Part shown: positions 17,153 through 31,400 of the stretch, piece after piece
How positions within the stretch are numbered: position 1 is the stretch's first letter
Layout: every line of letters begins with the position of its first letter
Origin: Strobilurus pachycystidiatus
Taxonomy: Eukaryota; Basidiomycota; Agaricomycetes; Agaricales; Physalacriaceae
Length of the DNA stretch: 64,000 nucleotides
Direction of reading: 5' to 3'
NCBI GenBank assembly: GCA_019915135.1
Contig: JAHLMK010000007.1
Span: 1,798,001 to 1,862,000, forward strand
Notes under the pieces: generated by a model
What the model was told of the DNA's origin: nothing
The model's database searches: none
What the model saw: the letters and a program-made list of their open reading frames with translations, nothing else
Translations under genes and position numbers: made by a program

Positions 17153-19050
17153 CTACTTCATCGCTTTCTTCATTGCCTATCACAAACATCGTTATTGATT
17201 GAAAAAGAAAGGATGCGGAAACACTGACCTCCTCCATTGTATCAAAGTCGGTCGTCTCAATCCTCGTAATCTTTCTTCCAAGGCCCTTCTCAATTGCTTC
17301 CATCTGATTCCAAGTATCCTTGTTGTGCACAAAGTTGATGGAGACACCTCTGCGACCGAACCGTCCTGTGCGCCCTATCCGGTGAATGTATGTCTCCAAA
17401 TCCGGTGTCATGTCGTTGGCTGTCTTATTCGTCCCACGTTCGGTCATGAGAGGAAGATCGTAGTTGACGACCATGTTGACTTGCATGATATCTATGCCTC
17501 GCGCAATGACGTTGGTGGTAATCAGGACCTGTGGATATTGTGAGTGACTGATTGTAAGCGTGATATCGAAGGTGACCTTGTCTTTACCAGCGCGGAAGCC
17601 GTCGATGATGGCGTCTCGCTCAGTTGCGTCTTTGGCTCCGTGAAGCGAAGCGACGCGATGGCCCTCTTCAGTCATGCGTTTGGATATCCGATCAGCTGTG
17701 TGACGATGCTGTACACAAGAGGAATTTTAGAGTTTGACACGATCATGAGGTGATCACGAACTTGGCAGAAGATGATACTTTGTCCAACCGTTAATAGGGA
17801 GTAAAGGCTGACGAGGATATCATATTTGTGCTCCGCGTCGCGGCAATCCATGTAGAACTGTTTGATGTTGTCGACATTGAGCTCTTCTCTGCGTAACTCA
17901 ATTTTGTTGGCATTGGGCGCAAACTTGTCAGCAAAGTTGCGGACATGATCGGGGAAGGTGGCAGAAAACAGGATGATCTGGACTTGGCTCTTAGGCAGCA
18001 TGCTGGAACGAGGTCGATGATTTGATGAACTTCATTTAAGAGAATTTGACGTACTTTTTGACACGTAGTGTCTGGTCTCCAAGTCCATCTTGGTCAAGCA
18101 TGTTATCCGCCTCGTCCAACACGAAGACCTTGACGCCAGTGACATCGATGACCTTTCTCTTCATGAGGTCAATCATGGTTCCAGCCGTGCCGACGACGAT
18201 ATGGGCCGTTATGCGCGTAGCACCGCGTGGAAGATGGTCCTTAATAGCGTATTCGGTCTGCACTTGAGTATGCTTCCCCATAAGGAGGATTACAGACATG
18301 ATCTGGCGCGCGAGTTCTCGAGATGGAGCCAAGCAGATGGCCTAAGAGAGGATGAGTGATTTGCGTGGAAGTGTGTATTCGTTCTGCAGCAGACCTGGGT
18401 TTTGTTGAGCGAAAAGTCGATGCGAGACAGCATGGTGAGGACGAAAGCAGCTGTTTTGCCTGTGCCAGACTGGGACTGGCCTATCATATTGGTGGGGCTG
18501 GAAAGACTTTGGTTGAGGCACATTGCGGATGACTAGGATCGCCTCACGGGTTGGACAGGAGAAGGGGCAGCGCGCGTTCTTGGATCTTGGATGGCTTGAT
18601 GAAGCGCATCTGAAATAGGCCCTTCAGTAGATCTGCATGTCTGCGGATTCTTCAGCAAAGACGCGCAGAGGGCAGCTTATGCGACGCACAGTCCCAGCTC
18701 CTCGAACGTCTTGACGCTGTGTAGTGGTGAATCCGGGTTGCCTTGTTGGTCGGCGAGTGTGACCTGCAGCGACGACGTTAGCAGCTGCCATCGCGCGCCA
18801 ATGCGTGTTTGAGCGGCGTACATGGACTTCAAAAGTCGACTGGATGAGGTCAGAGTTGTCGGCTGCGCCAGTGTCAGCCATCGACTCGACCGCAACACCG
18901 TCGGACGCACCATTGGCTGCTTCTGTCGAGGCGCCCTCCGCTGCAGGTTCCGCCACTGTCGCTGGTCATCAGCCCATGATCGCAGGCGTTATGGAATCTG
19001 GCCGCACCTCCGGTAATGAAGCCGTCCTCGTCTTTCTGCATCGTCGACAT
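17153..19050 (-). CDS. DBP5: ATP-dependent DEAD-box RNA helicase, DBP5/DDX19 type
   Basis: DBP5 acts at the cytoplasmic face of the nuclear pore, remodels exported mRNPs, and also works in translation termination. Helicase motifs are all visible: [11 protein letters not shown] (motif I), [10 protein letters not shown] (Ia), [20 protein letters not shown] (II), LFSATFPDH (III), SIIFCQ (IV), [10 protein letters not shown] (V) and [15 protein letters not shown] (VI). The N-terminal extension [16 protein letters not shown], the SFEVHV-like STFEVHV and the C-terminal [12 protein letters not shown] fit the DBP5 family. The start at 19050 ([14 protein letters not shown]) splices in correct phase to [10 protein letters not shown]; an alternative start at 18956 lacks that exon. 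The last exon is only 24 bases (17153-17176, AMKKAMK stop). At least eight introns. The 3' end has been copied to 14580-14665. Confidence 0.93.
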
Positions 19051-19447
19051 GATGGAATGAATCAGGAAAATGACAAGTCCGAATTCGATCTGTGGCGATG
19101 ATTTTGCATGTGACTTCACCGGGCACCAAGTCGATCGGATTCGCAGAACCGTTCAACGCTGTCTATAATTCTAACCATCTTCTGGGCACTCACCAGACCC
19201 AAAAAAGCGAACAACTATGTGTATGAGCGCTGCATCATTTGCTCTGGCCTTTGAAGAACAAACTCTACTCGAGTAACTTATTGGTTTGAAGGGAGCTCGA
19301 GTGAGAGTCTAAAGAAATTCTATTCCAGAGGTATACAAAATAGAGAGATTACTAAATGCGCGATACGGAGATGATGATGAGTATGATGAGTACAAAGATA
19401 TGCAGCGACGATGAGTATGTAAGTAAATTTTTCCCGTAAACCCTAAT

Positions 19448-22400
19448 CTAAGACGACTTGGATGCTTGAGCAAACGCGATGGCGACAGTCTGGGAGGATT
19501 GTGAGTTGAGACCCTAGTTTGAAGAAGAAGAGAGCTTACCTCGGAATGGCTCAAAGACAGCAAGACCTTCTTGACCCCTTTAGCAGCAGCCTGCGCCTTG
19601 GCATCGCCGTGAAGGACAACGGTTGGCGCACCAGTCGAGGCATCGTTGACGATCTCGATGTCTTTCATGGCAGCCGCAGCACCCTTCGAGGCGACACCAA
19701 GCGACTTGAAGACAGCCTCCTTGCCGACCCAGCGGGCAGCGTAGGATGATGAAGGCGAGGGCTGGGCGTTGCAGTATGCAATCTCGGCCTCGGTGAAGTT
19801 GCGGGAAACGAAGGTGGGGTTGTGAGATGGCACCGAAGAGATCAGTTCTGTGAGACAGAGTCAGAAGCCTGTTTGGGAGAGAAAGCGAGAGAAAGAACGA
19901 ACCTTGGTCAACTCCAACACCAGAGAAGTCGCCAACTTCCGCTGCAGGCTTCGCGTCCAAAAGCTCGGTGACGGTCTTGACATTGGCGGAGTCGTATGTA
20001 GCAGCCTTTGGTTGGTCGGCAGTGAAGGTATACGAGCCCGTCTTGACGTCGGGGGTAACACGCGCCAACGAGTTCGTGAGGATCTGGTCCTCGAGCTCGA
20101 GACTGTAAGGCGGCTTCTCCTTGATCTTGACAAGGTTGTTCTTGACCATCATCTCGCTCATGGACTTGTACGTCTCCAAATGACGGACACGGTTACGCGC
20201 CTTGTAAGCAGCGTAGTACTCGGGCTCGAGTGCACCGAACAGGTAGCGAGGATGAATGACGAGGGCGGTTCCACCGACTTGACCGAAACCGAACGACGAC
20301 ATGATGCCAGCACGGATACCATCGGTTTTGATGGTCTTGGATGGGAAGACAAGCAAGGTGCGGTGCATGAAGTGATCGTCAATGTTGCTGTATACGGCTT
20401 AGTAAGAAGTCAGCGCGAGATAAAACAATACTACTTACTCGCTGTTGCGGTTGCCCGGTACGATGGCGGTGTTGAGGGTGTCGAGAACACCAGACATCTG
20501 CCATGCAGCAGCTCCTCCCTTGGCGTGACCCAACAGACTCTTCTGAGCCATGATGGGAACGGCATTTCCTGGGGTACGACCAAGGTTCTTGAAGACAGTG
20601 TTCCAGATGTGGGTCTCGTTCTCCTCCTGTAGAGATGTGAGTGTCAAACAAGGCAAGAAATACAAATTGAGAACGTACGTTTGCCTTGGTGCTGGTACCG
20701 TGGATTGAGAGAACACCGATGTCATCGACAGTCATGCCCCAAACAGCAAGGGCGCGACGAAGAGGAGCAATGGTAGCATCGTGTCCGTCCAGCATTCCAT
20801 ACATGCCGAGGGCATCGCCCTCCTGCTTCTTGGCTTCGGACTCCGTGGTCGAGATACGCGTGGAGATGTAATCCTCATCGAGGGGAGTACCCTCAGCCTT
20901 CGCGGCCTCGATCTCTTCCCGAAGTTGCTCCTGCTCGTTGGAAAGCCACTGAGAGATCTGGGTGCGACGGAACTTGAGCTGACGGCGACGGTACTCAATA
21001 TTGAGGATGGCTTGAGGGTGCTTAGAAGGAACCTCCTTGGCAATGGTAAGGACACCACGACCGGGAGCAGGCACCGAGCGACCGGCTTTATCGGTAGACG
21101 TGGATGTGAAGGCGAGGATTCCACGGACAGGGCATCCCAGCTCCAAAGCGGTCTTCGCGCTCATGATGATGTGCACACCAGCACCTTGGGATTCCATGAA
21201 CTGGATTTATGATTAGTGGATTAACCCTCAATATGCATGATAGACATACCCCTGCACGAGTGCTTGTTCCTGGACGCGAGAACTCGGTGGGCTCGCGACC
21301 CATCTCAAACTCAGTCTCGGCATTGCTGGTCGCCTTCATGTTGCCGAACTCGTAGGAACTTTCTTCGCAGGTATCGTCGTACCCACCGGCGATCATGACC
21401 TTTGCCTTGCCGGAAAGAATGGTATCGCGAGCGATCTCCATCGACTGAAGGGCGGTGGCACTGTAGGATGATGTGAGAACATGAAGAAAACAAAAGAAAT
21501 GTCACAAACCAAGCTCCGACGGGAATCTTGACTGGTCCACTGGAAGACACGAGCAGCAAGTTGATCCAACCAGCAGCAGTGTTGATGAAACTGTAATCCG
21601 ATGTCAACACGATGAATGAACGCGGGATAGATTCACGTACCTTTCCTGCAAGATATCATTCTGGACTTCTTTCTCGTCGCGACGGTCCTTGAACATCTTC
21701 GACATTGCCATCTGTCCACCAAGACCAGATCCGAAGCAAGTACCGACGTCTGAGGGGTGCATGTACTTGTACAGCTCGTAGGGGTCGGTGATACCAGACA
21801 TGCCGAACGCTTCAGCGGCGCACACAAGGGCCCAGAGCGTAGTGCGATCCACTTGAGAAACAATGTCCTCGGGAATACCAAAGCGGCCAGCGTGCCAGCC
21901 AGTTGGGATCTGACCCAGGACGTGACGGTTGAAGCGGAAAGCCTTGGGAACGAAGACCAAAGCACCCTTCTTCAACTTGAAGAACCACTGTCCTTCCTTG
22001 TTGGCCCAGATATCGCACTTGTCGCCATGTTGCTTCTTGAATTTGGCAGCCTCGGACTCGGTGACTTCGAGGGGCTCAAGATCGTGAACGAGTTCGATCT
22101 CCTGGTTGAACACCTTCTTCTTCGGGTCGTAACCGGAGAAAAGTTCAGGTTCTATGGACGGTCAGTCAGTCGTTGAAACAAAGAGTCAAGAAGTACAAAG
22201 ATACATACCAATGAGGCGGACACCACCGTGCGCCAAGATGTCCTTCTCGAAGCGGGACTTGACATCCTTGTCGTCAATGGGCTCTTCCGATTTGGCGTCG
22301 ACCCAGCCAACGTAAAGGGAGCCACTCTTCAAACGGCCGTCGAAGTGCTTGATGTAACCCATCATCCAAGCCATCTCAATAGCTCCCTCGACGGTGAATT

Positions 22401-25400
22401 CGCCGCGAGCCTCCATCTCCCAACGTGTTCGAGAGCTTCCCCAAGGACCGACTTCAGCAGAGCCAGTGATGACGATGACCTTGTCAAGGTCGATGAGACC
22501 TTGGAGCTTGGAGAGGTCCGCGAGGCTTTCCGATGATTCCAGAGTTGGGAAGTCGAAGCTGAAGTTGGCACGAGGGCGAACGTCGACGGTCTGAATGAGG
22601 CGTTCCGCCTCCGCACCGTTGAGGACCTTGTAGTCCGCTGCGTTGTCGCGTGCGATGGCACGGCGAAGGTCGCTCTTCTTGTTGAGCGCGCTGCGAATAC
22701 GAGCGGTGACCTCAGCTAGATCAGGGAGACGATCCATTCCTCCATTGAGGTCAGCCCAAATCGGCTCGACTTGTGTGATGCTGAAAAGGAGAGGGTGCAT
22801 GAGACCAAGGATGTTGAAGGCCATCTCTTGAGCGGAGAACGTGCGAACACCGAAGGATTCCAGCTCGTGCGCGACGATGTTGGTCGGCCCCATAAGACCA
22901 GTCCCACGAGTCCATCTAGAAAAACAATAAGGGAATGGATATTAAGATGTGACAATACTCACCCAATGACAGCACCAGCGAGGCAGAGATACTCGCCCCA
23001 ACTCTCCGACGCCCAACGCTGGAATAGGGTTTCCAGTGAGATCTTGGACTCAGAGTACAGGCCGTCGTTTCCGAAGAGACCATGGTTGGGAGAGAGAGGG
23101 AGGATAACCTGCGTGGGACGAGTAACGAAATTACGGCTCGCTTTCTTGGTCTTGACACAGCCCATGATGCGGAGCAAATTGGTCAACATGATACGGTGCG
23201 CCAACTCTGACTTGTCGTCGATACCGTCGATCTCCCGGCCATTCTCTGGAATACCGGCGAATGGAACAATGAAGTCGAGATCGAGCCCAAGGGTGGTGTA
23301 GATGTACTCGACGAGAGCTTCGACGTCCTGCTTGGAGCCTTGATTGAACGGCACAACAGTAAGCGCAGAGCCGCGACTGCCGCAAGACTGGAAGATGGAC
23401 TGGTAGTACTCCACACTGGCGCGGTTGTAGCGAGATGTGGTGATGACAACGTGAGCACCGCCAGCGAGAAGACCCTTCACGACCTCGACACCAATAGAGC
23501 CCTTGCCTACTCCGGTCAAGAGAGCGTTCTTGTCCTTGAAGGTGGTACCTGCGGTGGCGATCTCGTGCAGGATATCGAGGTAAACGCTGGTGAGGTTGCT
23601 GCTGTACTCCCAAGCCGTGCCGACTTTGCGCTTGAGGTGGAGCAAAGGAATCTTTTCGGCAGAAACAGAAGCAATGGCGGACACTTCTGGGCGGGTGAAC
23701 TGGGACGAGGAGCGGCGGCTGCGAACGCGAGAGGGACGTGGGTCAGGACCCTTGCGAAGAGATCGAACGACACCCTCGTAGAGGGACTTGATGCGGTTCT
23801 TTTGCTCCTGGCTGATCTCAGGCTGGGACTTGACAATGGTCCAAAGCTTCATGGAAACTCATCAGCATCGATGACGACAGAAAGAAGTGGATCATCTCAC
23901 CTTCAGGACGTCATCTTGAACCTTCTGCATGTTCACGGCACCAGAAACGGTGTCACCACTAGCCATCTCCTCAACGTAAGCCTCGAGCTTGCGAACGTTC
24001 TCGCGAACAACTTCGGTGTAGACGATGTCACCCCTGGCATTGACTTCGGTGTGGGGGGCGGTCGGGAACATAACTGAAGAGGAGTGAGATTTGTGAAAAA
24101 GTGAGAAACGAGGCACGTACCGTCCTTGTAAACGGGAGGATGACTGAGCACTTCCCGAGCGTTTTCGATGAGTTGCTGACCGAACTCCTTGGCCAACTTG
24201 TAGTTCTCGCCCTTGGAGGGATCGCAACGGGAGATGTGGTACTGAAGGAACTCGAGAAGATCGGGATCCGCGCGGTTGAGAATGGCAATGCAGCGGGCAG
24301 TGATTTCGCGGTCAACAGTCTTGAGACGACCAAAGATGATGTCGTAATACATGATGAGGGCGTCCTGGCGCGCCCAGTTCCAAGACGAATCGAAGTGCCG
24401 GGCTTTCATGGGCGTGAACACTGGTTGAATGCCATCAATGTAAGAATCGCCATGCTCTTTGGCGATGCTATCCAAACGAGCCTGAAGAACCGCGGAGTTG
24501 GCCTTCTCGTTGTCGAAGGCAATCTCCCCAGCGCGAGAGTCGCGCTTAAGGTAGCGCATGTAGAGCTCAACATGCTGAGAGGCGAATTGCTCCTGCTCTG
24601 CCTTGAACTTCAAGAACTCCTCGCTGTTCATGACAGCACCGCCGCCGCCGCCTCCACCACCACCACCGGCTGTGCTTCCAGAAGACAGTGTGATACCAGC
24701 GCGCTGAGCATACAACGCGACAACACCATCCAACCAAGCTTTCGCTTCCGGCTCCGCGCCAAGACGCTTGGGTGGCTCCATGGTGGTTCCCAACAGCAGG
24801 ACTCCGTCAGCTCGTTGAGGCCCAAGACCCCAAGACTTCGATAAATGCGCCTTGACAGCAGAGGAGTTGAAGCCACCGGGCATCTTTCCACCGACCATGC
24901 GTGAGACGAGGCCTGTCGAGTATTTCCCAAGACTGCCACTGTGACCCGACGCAAGAGCAGCACCGAGCTCATCGAGAGGCAGTTCCTCTCCCTTCTCCGG
25001 CGCTGCACCGAACTCCATTTGCAGATCACCAAGAATCTCGTTCTGCAAAGTCGACTTTCCGCCAACCAAGTCCTTGATGGATTTGGAGAGAGGAACTTCG
25101 CTGACTGCCTTCTTCAACTTTTGCGCAACGACAACCAGAAGAATGTCGAGTGCCTTGATGGGTACCTCGTCGACGGCGGCAGCAGCGGCGGCACCAGGAG
25201 CGGGAGCTGCGACGGCAACAGGGGCTGCCGCGGCGGCGACGGGAGCAGCAGGTGCTGGTGCGCTTGCTGCGTCAGCGGCGGGCTCAGCGGAAGCTTCAGC
25301 TGCCTCATCCTCGAACCCGTAGTAGATGTCCTTCTGGTTCTTGGTAACATTGAAGATCGCGCGGGTGTGAGACACCGAGTCGTCGGAAGCCTCGTACTTA

Positions 25401-28400
25401 GCCTTGAGAGTCCGCGTCGCCATGCCGGTCAAAGTAGGAGAGGGTCCAACTTCGATGAAGCGCTCGAAGTTGAAGTGCTTGAAGAGGCAATCCTGGATCT
25501 CGATCCAGCGTACGGGAGAAGCAAACTGGTAGGCCAGAAGCTCAATCATGATGACATAGGCGAGCTTAGCGCGCTGCTCCTCAGAGCCCCATTTCTCCTC
25601 GTCCCACTTCTTCAAGACCTTGTCAAGGACGGGGGAAGTGGTCTGATCGTAAATGATTTGGGCGTATTCCTTCGTAACCTGGAAGGGTTTGGCGATGAGG
25701 TTGGGAATGTAACGATCAACAAGCCAGGCGGGGTTGATGTGCAACGGGTTGATCTTGCGCGACAAGTCTGAAAACTTTGTTTAGAACAATGAATTAGCAG
25801 AAGGACGGACAAACTTACAGGCACGGAAAGGCATGACACCAGCCCAGAGGTAGCGCGAGTGGAAAGGAACGTCGATACCAGGCAAAGGAATGGTGGCAAA
25901 GCCACGCTCGAGGCTGAGGTAGCCAGTAGCCTTCTCGAGTTCGGAAGCCTTGTCAAAGGAAGACTTGATGATCTCCGCAAGCATCTCCTTGACCTGATCC
26001 TCAGTGAACTGCTCGGCAAGCTGAAGGGATATCAGAAAGTGGGAAACACGCAGAAGACAAGACAAACCGCATTGAGATCAACCTTCTTGACCTTCAAGTA
26101 ATTGGTGACATTCGTCATTGTCTGGAGGGCAACAAGCTCGCCGGCGCAGACGTATTGTTGGCCCTGTTACCAAGGTCAACATGGGAAGGTTGGAAGCAAT
26201 AGGTCACATTACCTCGACGTTATAATTGACGATTTGCAACAGGGATCCAGTGACAGTGGATATGTGGTCGACAACTTCACGAAGAGCCTGATCGGTAAAG
26301 GTCTTCGAGATACGACTGGGATTGACAGCCATCATGGCGTAGTTGGAGCGGTTCTCCGAGTCACGCTCGACAGCGCGTTGCATGGTGAGTCCACGGTAGA
26401 AGACGACGTCGACGAGAGAGGAGATGGGGAAGATGTCAGCCATGGCTGCCAACGCCGCATACTCGCCCAAAGAGTGACCAGCGAATGCGCAGTCACGCTG
26501 AATATAACCCTTGGAGCGAAGATCCTCGAAGGCGGCCTTTTCAGTCACAACAAGGGCGATCTGGGCGAACTGAGTAGCGAAGAGAAGCCCAGTCGGGTGA
26601 GTGAACGTGTACTTGGGGGTGCGGACGTCGATATCCGAGAAGAGAGGTAGAGTTCGGACGTTACCGTCCTTGCCTATGGTGTCGAAGGTCATATCCATGT
26701 AGCGTTGGCGAATGGCCTGGCCCTTGATACCACCGAAATGGATTGTCTTAGCCTTCGGGTTGTTCTTGACGATGTCAATGATGGAGAAACCATAGACGGC
26801 GTTCAAGTGAGTGTCAGCGCCATCCCAGACAGCACGAGCGGCAGGAGAGGAGTTGTAGAGATCCATGCCCATACCAGGCTCCTGAGAGCCTTGTCCGGTA
26901 AAGGCGTAAACAGTGGTGGGCTGGGCGACGTCGGCGGTACCGTCGAGGACCTTCTCGCCGCTGGAGTTGAAGGTCTCAACTTTGACGACCATGTTACCGT
27001 CGCGCATGCCAATGTGACGAAGGCTGACATTGAGCTTGTCTCCGGGGACAACCATACCGACGAAGGACACATTGTACCTGCAAGAGTTGATGAGTATCAC
27101 GAAGGGTGATAAAAATGAGAGTAGACATACGAGTTGACGCGTTCAGGGTGACCTTGAGCGACGACACTCTCGACCCAGGACCTAGTTGCAGCGCTGCTCC
27201 AAAGACCATGTGTGATCGTAGCGGGAAGAGACGCGTAGCAAGAGAAGTATGGGTTGATGTGGATGGGGTTGAAGTCGCCGGAGATCATGGAGTACGGCTC
27301 GTTAGTCAAAGGAGCGTTGAACGCGACTTCGCCCTTAGTCATGGAGTAACCTTCGTTGGGGAGAGGGTACATAGGATCATCGGCCTTGCCGTGGCGTTGC
27401 ACGTAGGAGAGGACAGGATTGCCGTGGCAGTTCTCCTGCTGGAACTTGACAGAACCAACCTTGATGAGCTGCTTGAGGTGGTTGCGGATGAAGATGTCGC
27501 CGTTGACGGACAGCTCGCGGAAGGTCGACCTATCTTTGAAGGAGACCAGAGTCTGGAACTGGAACACGAGGGAGGTGCCAGCAACAAGTGGTTTAGTCTC
27601 GTCATCCCACTCAAACCACTCCTTGGATTGCAGAACACCAACATCGGCATCGGTAGGAAGGTGAACGACATAGTCGGGCTCGTCCGTCTTCTCGAAAGTG
27701 TTCTCGAAGTCGTTGAAACGGCCGCGGTACAGGAAGGCGGACGTCACTTCAACGACAGGCTTGCCATCACGATAGACATGACCTTTGACCTTGACGGTCT
27801 TGCCTTCGGGGGCGTTGACGACGGAGACGATCTGAGCCGACGCCTTGCAGACGTCGCCAACAGTGAGAGGACGAGCACCGTGGATCATGCGGAAGCCATT
27901 CGAGAGATGAACGAGCCTCAACAGATCACCGTCGATCGCAGAGGGGAAGATCGACTTCATGATGGACTGAAAATACGATGTGAGCAGCGAGCTAACTGAA
28001 AGATGAAAGTGCATACCTGCCAGCCAGTGACGATAGCAAAGTCCATAGGCGCGGTAATCTTCTCAGTCCTCGCGGTCTTGAACGCCTCCGCCTGGTTGCC
28101 CACCACAGCGCAGAACTGTTCGACTGCAGCAGCCTCAATAACGACCTCAGGGCCGTCGAAGACGTCCGAGACGGCCAGAGAGGGCATCTTGCTGTCGTCG
28201 CCATACCACAACTTCCAATAGAACTCCTTGATGCGGTTGTTCCTCCCCTCCGAGATTTCGTGGATGGGGTTGGAGCCCTGGGATGGCACGTAGCGAAACT
28301 GCAGAGGAAGACCAATGGACGATCCCTGGCGCTCCTCGAAGACGGTGACAGTGATGGTGCTGGAGGAGGCTTCGTAGACGATCTCAACGGCCTTGAAGTC

Positions 28401-31400
28401 GGGAATGTGCTCGCCAAAGGAGCGGGCGGCACCATACATGGTGACAGACGACGCCGTCACGCTGACCTTCTGGTTGGGGCGAGCAATGAGGAGACGGCGC
28501 AGAGGGTTGTCGATGTAGGCGGTGCCCTGGACGATGGTGCGCGAGATGACGAGCGCCCTCAACCAGCTCAGCTGAGGACCCGCCAAAGTCTCGAGCCACT
28601 TGTCTTGAGGAGGGATAGTCGTGCCGATCTCGAACACGGTGGCCTCCCCAGACTTGGAAACAGCGACGTTGGGGCAAGTAGCAGCAGCAGCAGGGCGAGC
28701 AGCAAGGTAGTCGGCCGTTGGAACTTTCGAGACGTCACCGCCATACTTGGTCTCCAAAAGACGTTTGATGAGTTGGTCGTTGACACCGCCGAGAATGTCC
28801 TTGATGGGCTCGTCCTTGACCTTGCAGTGGCGAACAGCCATGGGACCTTGAAGGATGCAGACACGCTGGGGGTCCTGGTCAAAGACGGCCTCGATGTCTT
28901 CAGCAGCCCAAAGGGAGTCCTAAATGATAAACAAGCAGTGAGCTTCACGACCAAGAGAAATCAGAAGAAGGTTACCTTCTTGAACCAGACCTCGAAGGAA
29001 GGATCGAGCACAGGAATGAAAGGAGCTGGCTTCTGACCGGGTCGTTGCGAGATGGCGAGGAAGAACGCAGCATCTTCAGAAGCAAGGAGCTGTCCGGCAG
29101 CTGCAGGATAAGCGGAGAAGAACGACGAAAGGAAAGCCGCAGGCTCGTCGAGAGAGGTGTAAGATTGGAGGAGAGAAGGCTTGCTCTCGTCGGAGAAGCG
29201 CTCCTCGACGCGTCGCAGCCAGTCACCAGTCAAGTTCCTCAACGAGGGATCGACCCATCGCGTCTGATGAGAGACGAACATGAGGCGGACGAGGCGAAGA
29301 GCAACCTCTTCGTAGGTCATGTCGCTCAGGGCACGAGCAACGGAACCATCCTTCTTCCATCCAAACCACGGCTTGTTGAAGTCCTTGTTCAGCTTTGCGA
29401 TGACCTCGTCGCGGTGCTCATCCAACCAAGCCTGGCGCTTCTCCTTGGCCAAGCCAAAGATAGTGGCGTCGAACTCCTTCCAAAGTTTGACGGCGCGCGT
29501 AGCGACCTTGTGAATGGGCTCGCCCAGTTCGGAACGAACTGTGAGAATGCCTCCAGTGGGCTTGGCGTAGGTGCCTTCCCACTTCTCGTCGCCGACACCA
29601 GCAGCAGCGACAATCAGATCCTTGACGGAAGAACTAGTGTGAGCCTCTTTCGCAATCATGACACGACTGGCGAACAAGAAACCGTCGAAGGGCATCGGCT
29701 GAGCGCCGTACTTGCCAACGGACCATTCACCAGTGAGATAAGGCCAGAGCTCCTCAGCGTCACCAAAGCCAGAACCACCAACCAGAGAAATGTTCTTTTG
29801 CTGGCGAATGGCGCGGTAAGTCGCGAGAAGGGGGGCGTGGAAGTCCTCGTAAGAGTGGTGACCACCAGCGCGTCCACCAGTCCACTGCATGATGATGGGG
29901 AAATCAGGGTTGGCGGCAGCAATATTGACGACCTGGCGGATGCCGTCGACAGATCCAGGCTTGAACGAAACATGGCGAATGCCGGCAGCGCGAAGACCGT
30001 CAATGATCTCGACGGCTTTCTCCGTAGAAGGAATACCGGCGGCAACACAGAAACCTTCGATGGGGAGACCCTCGCGGCGCATCTCCTGCCACAGAGGCAG
30101 CTGGAAAGTGAACTGACGAGGGTTGATGTAGAGGGCGTTGAGGGTGAGACCGACACCAGCGGGAATATTCGCTTGAATTTCGGCGACCTTGGTGCGAAGA
30201 GCGGCGGCGTTGTAGTGGCCACCTCCAGCCAACTCGACGTGGTAGCCGGCGTCGAGGACAGCGCTCACAAAGCCTGCCTTGACGGTGGTGGGAGTCATGC
30301 CGGCGACCATGATAGGTGGCTTGCCGAGAAGACGCGAGAACGGAGTATCGAGATGAAGGGTGCCGTCGCTAAATTATAGAGTCAGCCATTAATCGAAAGT
30401 GACGCGTCAATACACGTACCTGCTCTTCACCAATGCGGGAGCATACTCCTTGCCCCACCAAGCCTCGTTCTTGACTGAAGTCGAGTTGTAGAGCTCGGCA
30501 TCGCCCTTTGCGCGATCACCGACAACAATGACGCGAACGCCCCTGCCATCAAGATTGCGAGCAGTCAGAGGACCAATACCGCTAAGACCACCAGGACCGA
30601 AATCCACAGCATGGGTGGCCGACTCGGGGAAGTCAATCGCCTTGGTCCAGTGGATCGGGGCGGTGAAGATCTGGTCGCACAGCGAGCGTGTGACGGAGGT
30701 GGTCAGAGTTCGCAAGTCGGAACCTATGGGACCAGTCAACCGAGAAATGTTGAGAAAATGACGCGGAAACATACCATCTTCGGTGTTAAAGACAGGAACT
30801 TGCAACTCTGAAGATTGCCAGAGCTCTTCACCCGCGAGATCCTTGGTGACGATCTCGGTCGCGCCTTTGAGATAATCGCTGTGGTAAGGGACACCGACAG
30901 CGAGGAAACGAACGTTGAAGGCAGGCTTTCTCTGGGAGAAAGGAAGCTTGCTCTGGTCGGCTCCGCTGGGAGCACGAACCTTGCGAAGGTTCGTGACGAG
31001 GCCGTACAGAGAACGAGCGGGACCAGTGACAACGAAAGCACGGGGACCGTTGTTCAAAGAGACAACCACCTGGGAGTTTGCTGCGAGATGGGAGTTGGTC
31101 TTCTTGAGGTGGGGCTCAAGCTCCTTGAGACCCAAGCCTGTGACAGCCAACATGGGGCTGGGAGTGCCCTCACCGCCTTCGACAGAGTCTTCGACGATGC
31201 GAGGCTCGATAGAGACGACGGGGAAGGCCTGGTGGCCGCGAAGACCAGAGTAGAAGAGCCATTTGAGAGCTTTCTTGGAGTTGTCGAGGAAAGACTCAAA
31301 GGTCGACGACGCGGAGATGACAACCGCCGAGACGATGCCTTGGGAGTGGCCGGTGGTTCCCGAAATGTGGCCTAGGAATTCGCCTGGAGTCTTTCCAGTG

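Noticed and set aside
18624..18956. Helicase start at 18956 (MAEPAAEG)
   Set aside because: An upstream exon starting at 19050 joins in correct phase and removes MAEPAA as intron sequence.
29045..30379. 444-codon + strand open frame inside the FAS region, with similar long + frames at 19850, 23340, 25074, 27106, 28260 and 30815
   Set aside because: They lie antisense to intact, well-conserved FAS domains. High GC and codon bias of the real strand leave long open frames opposite; none has a recognisable domain.
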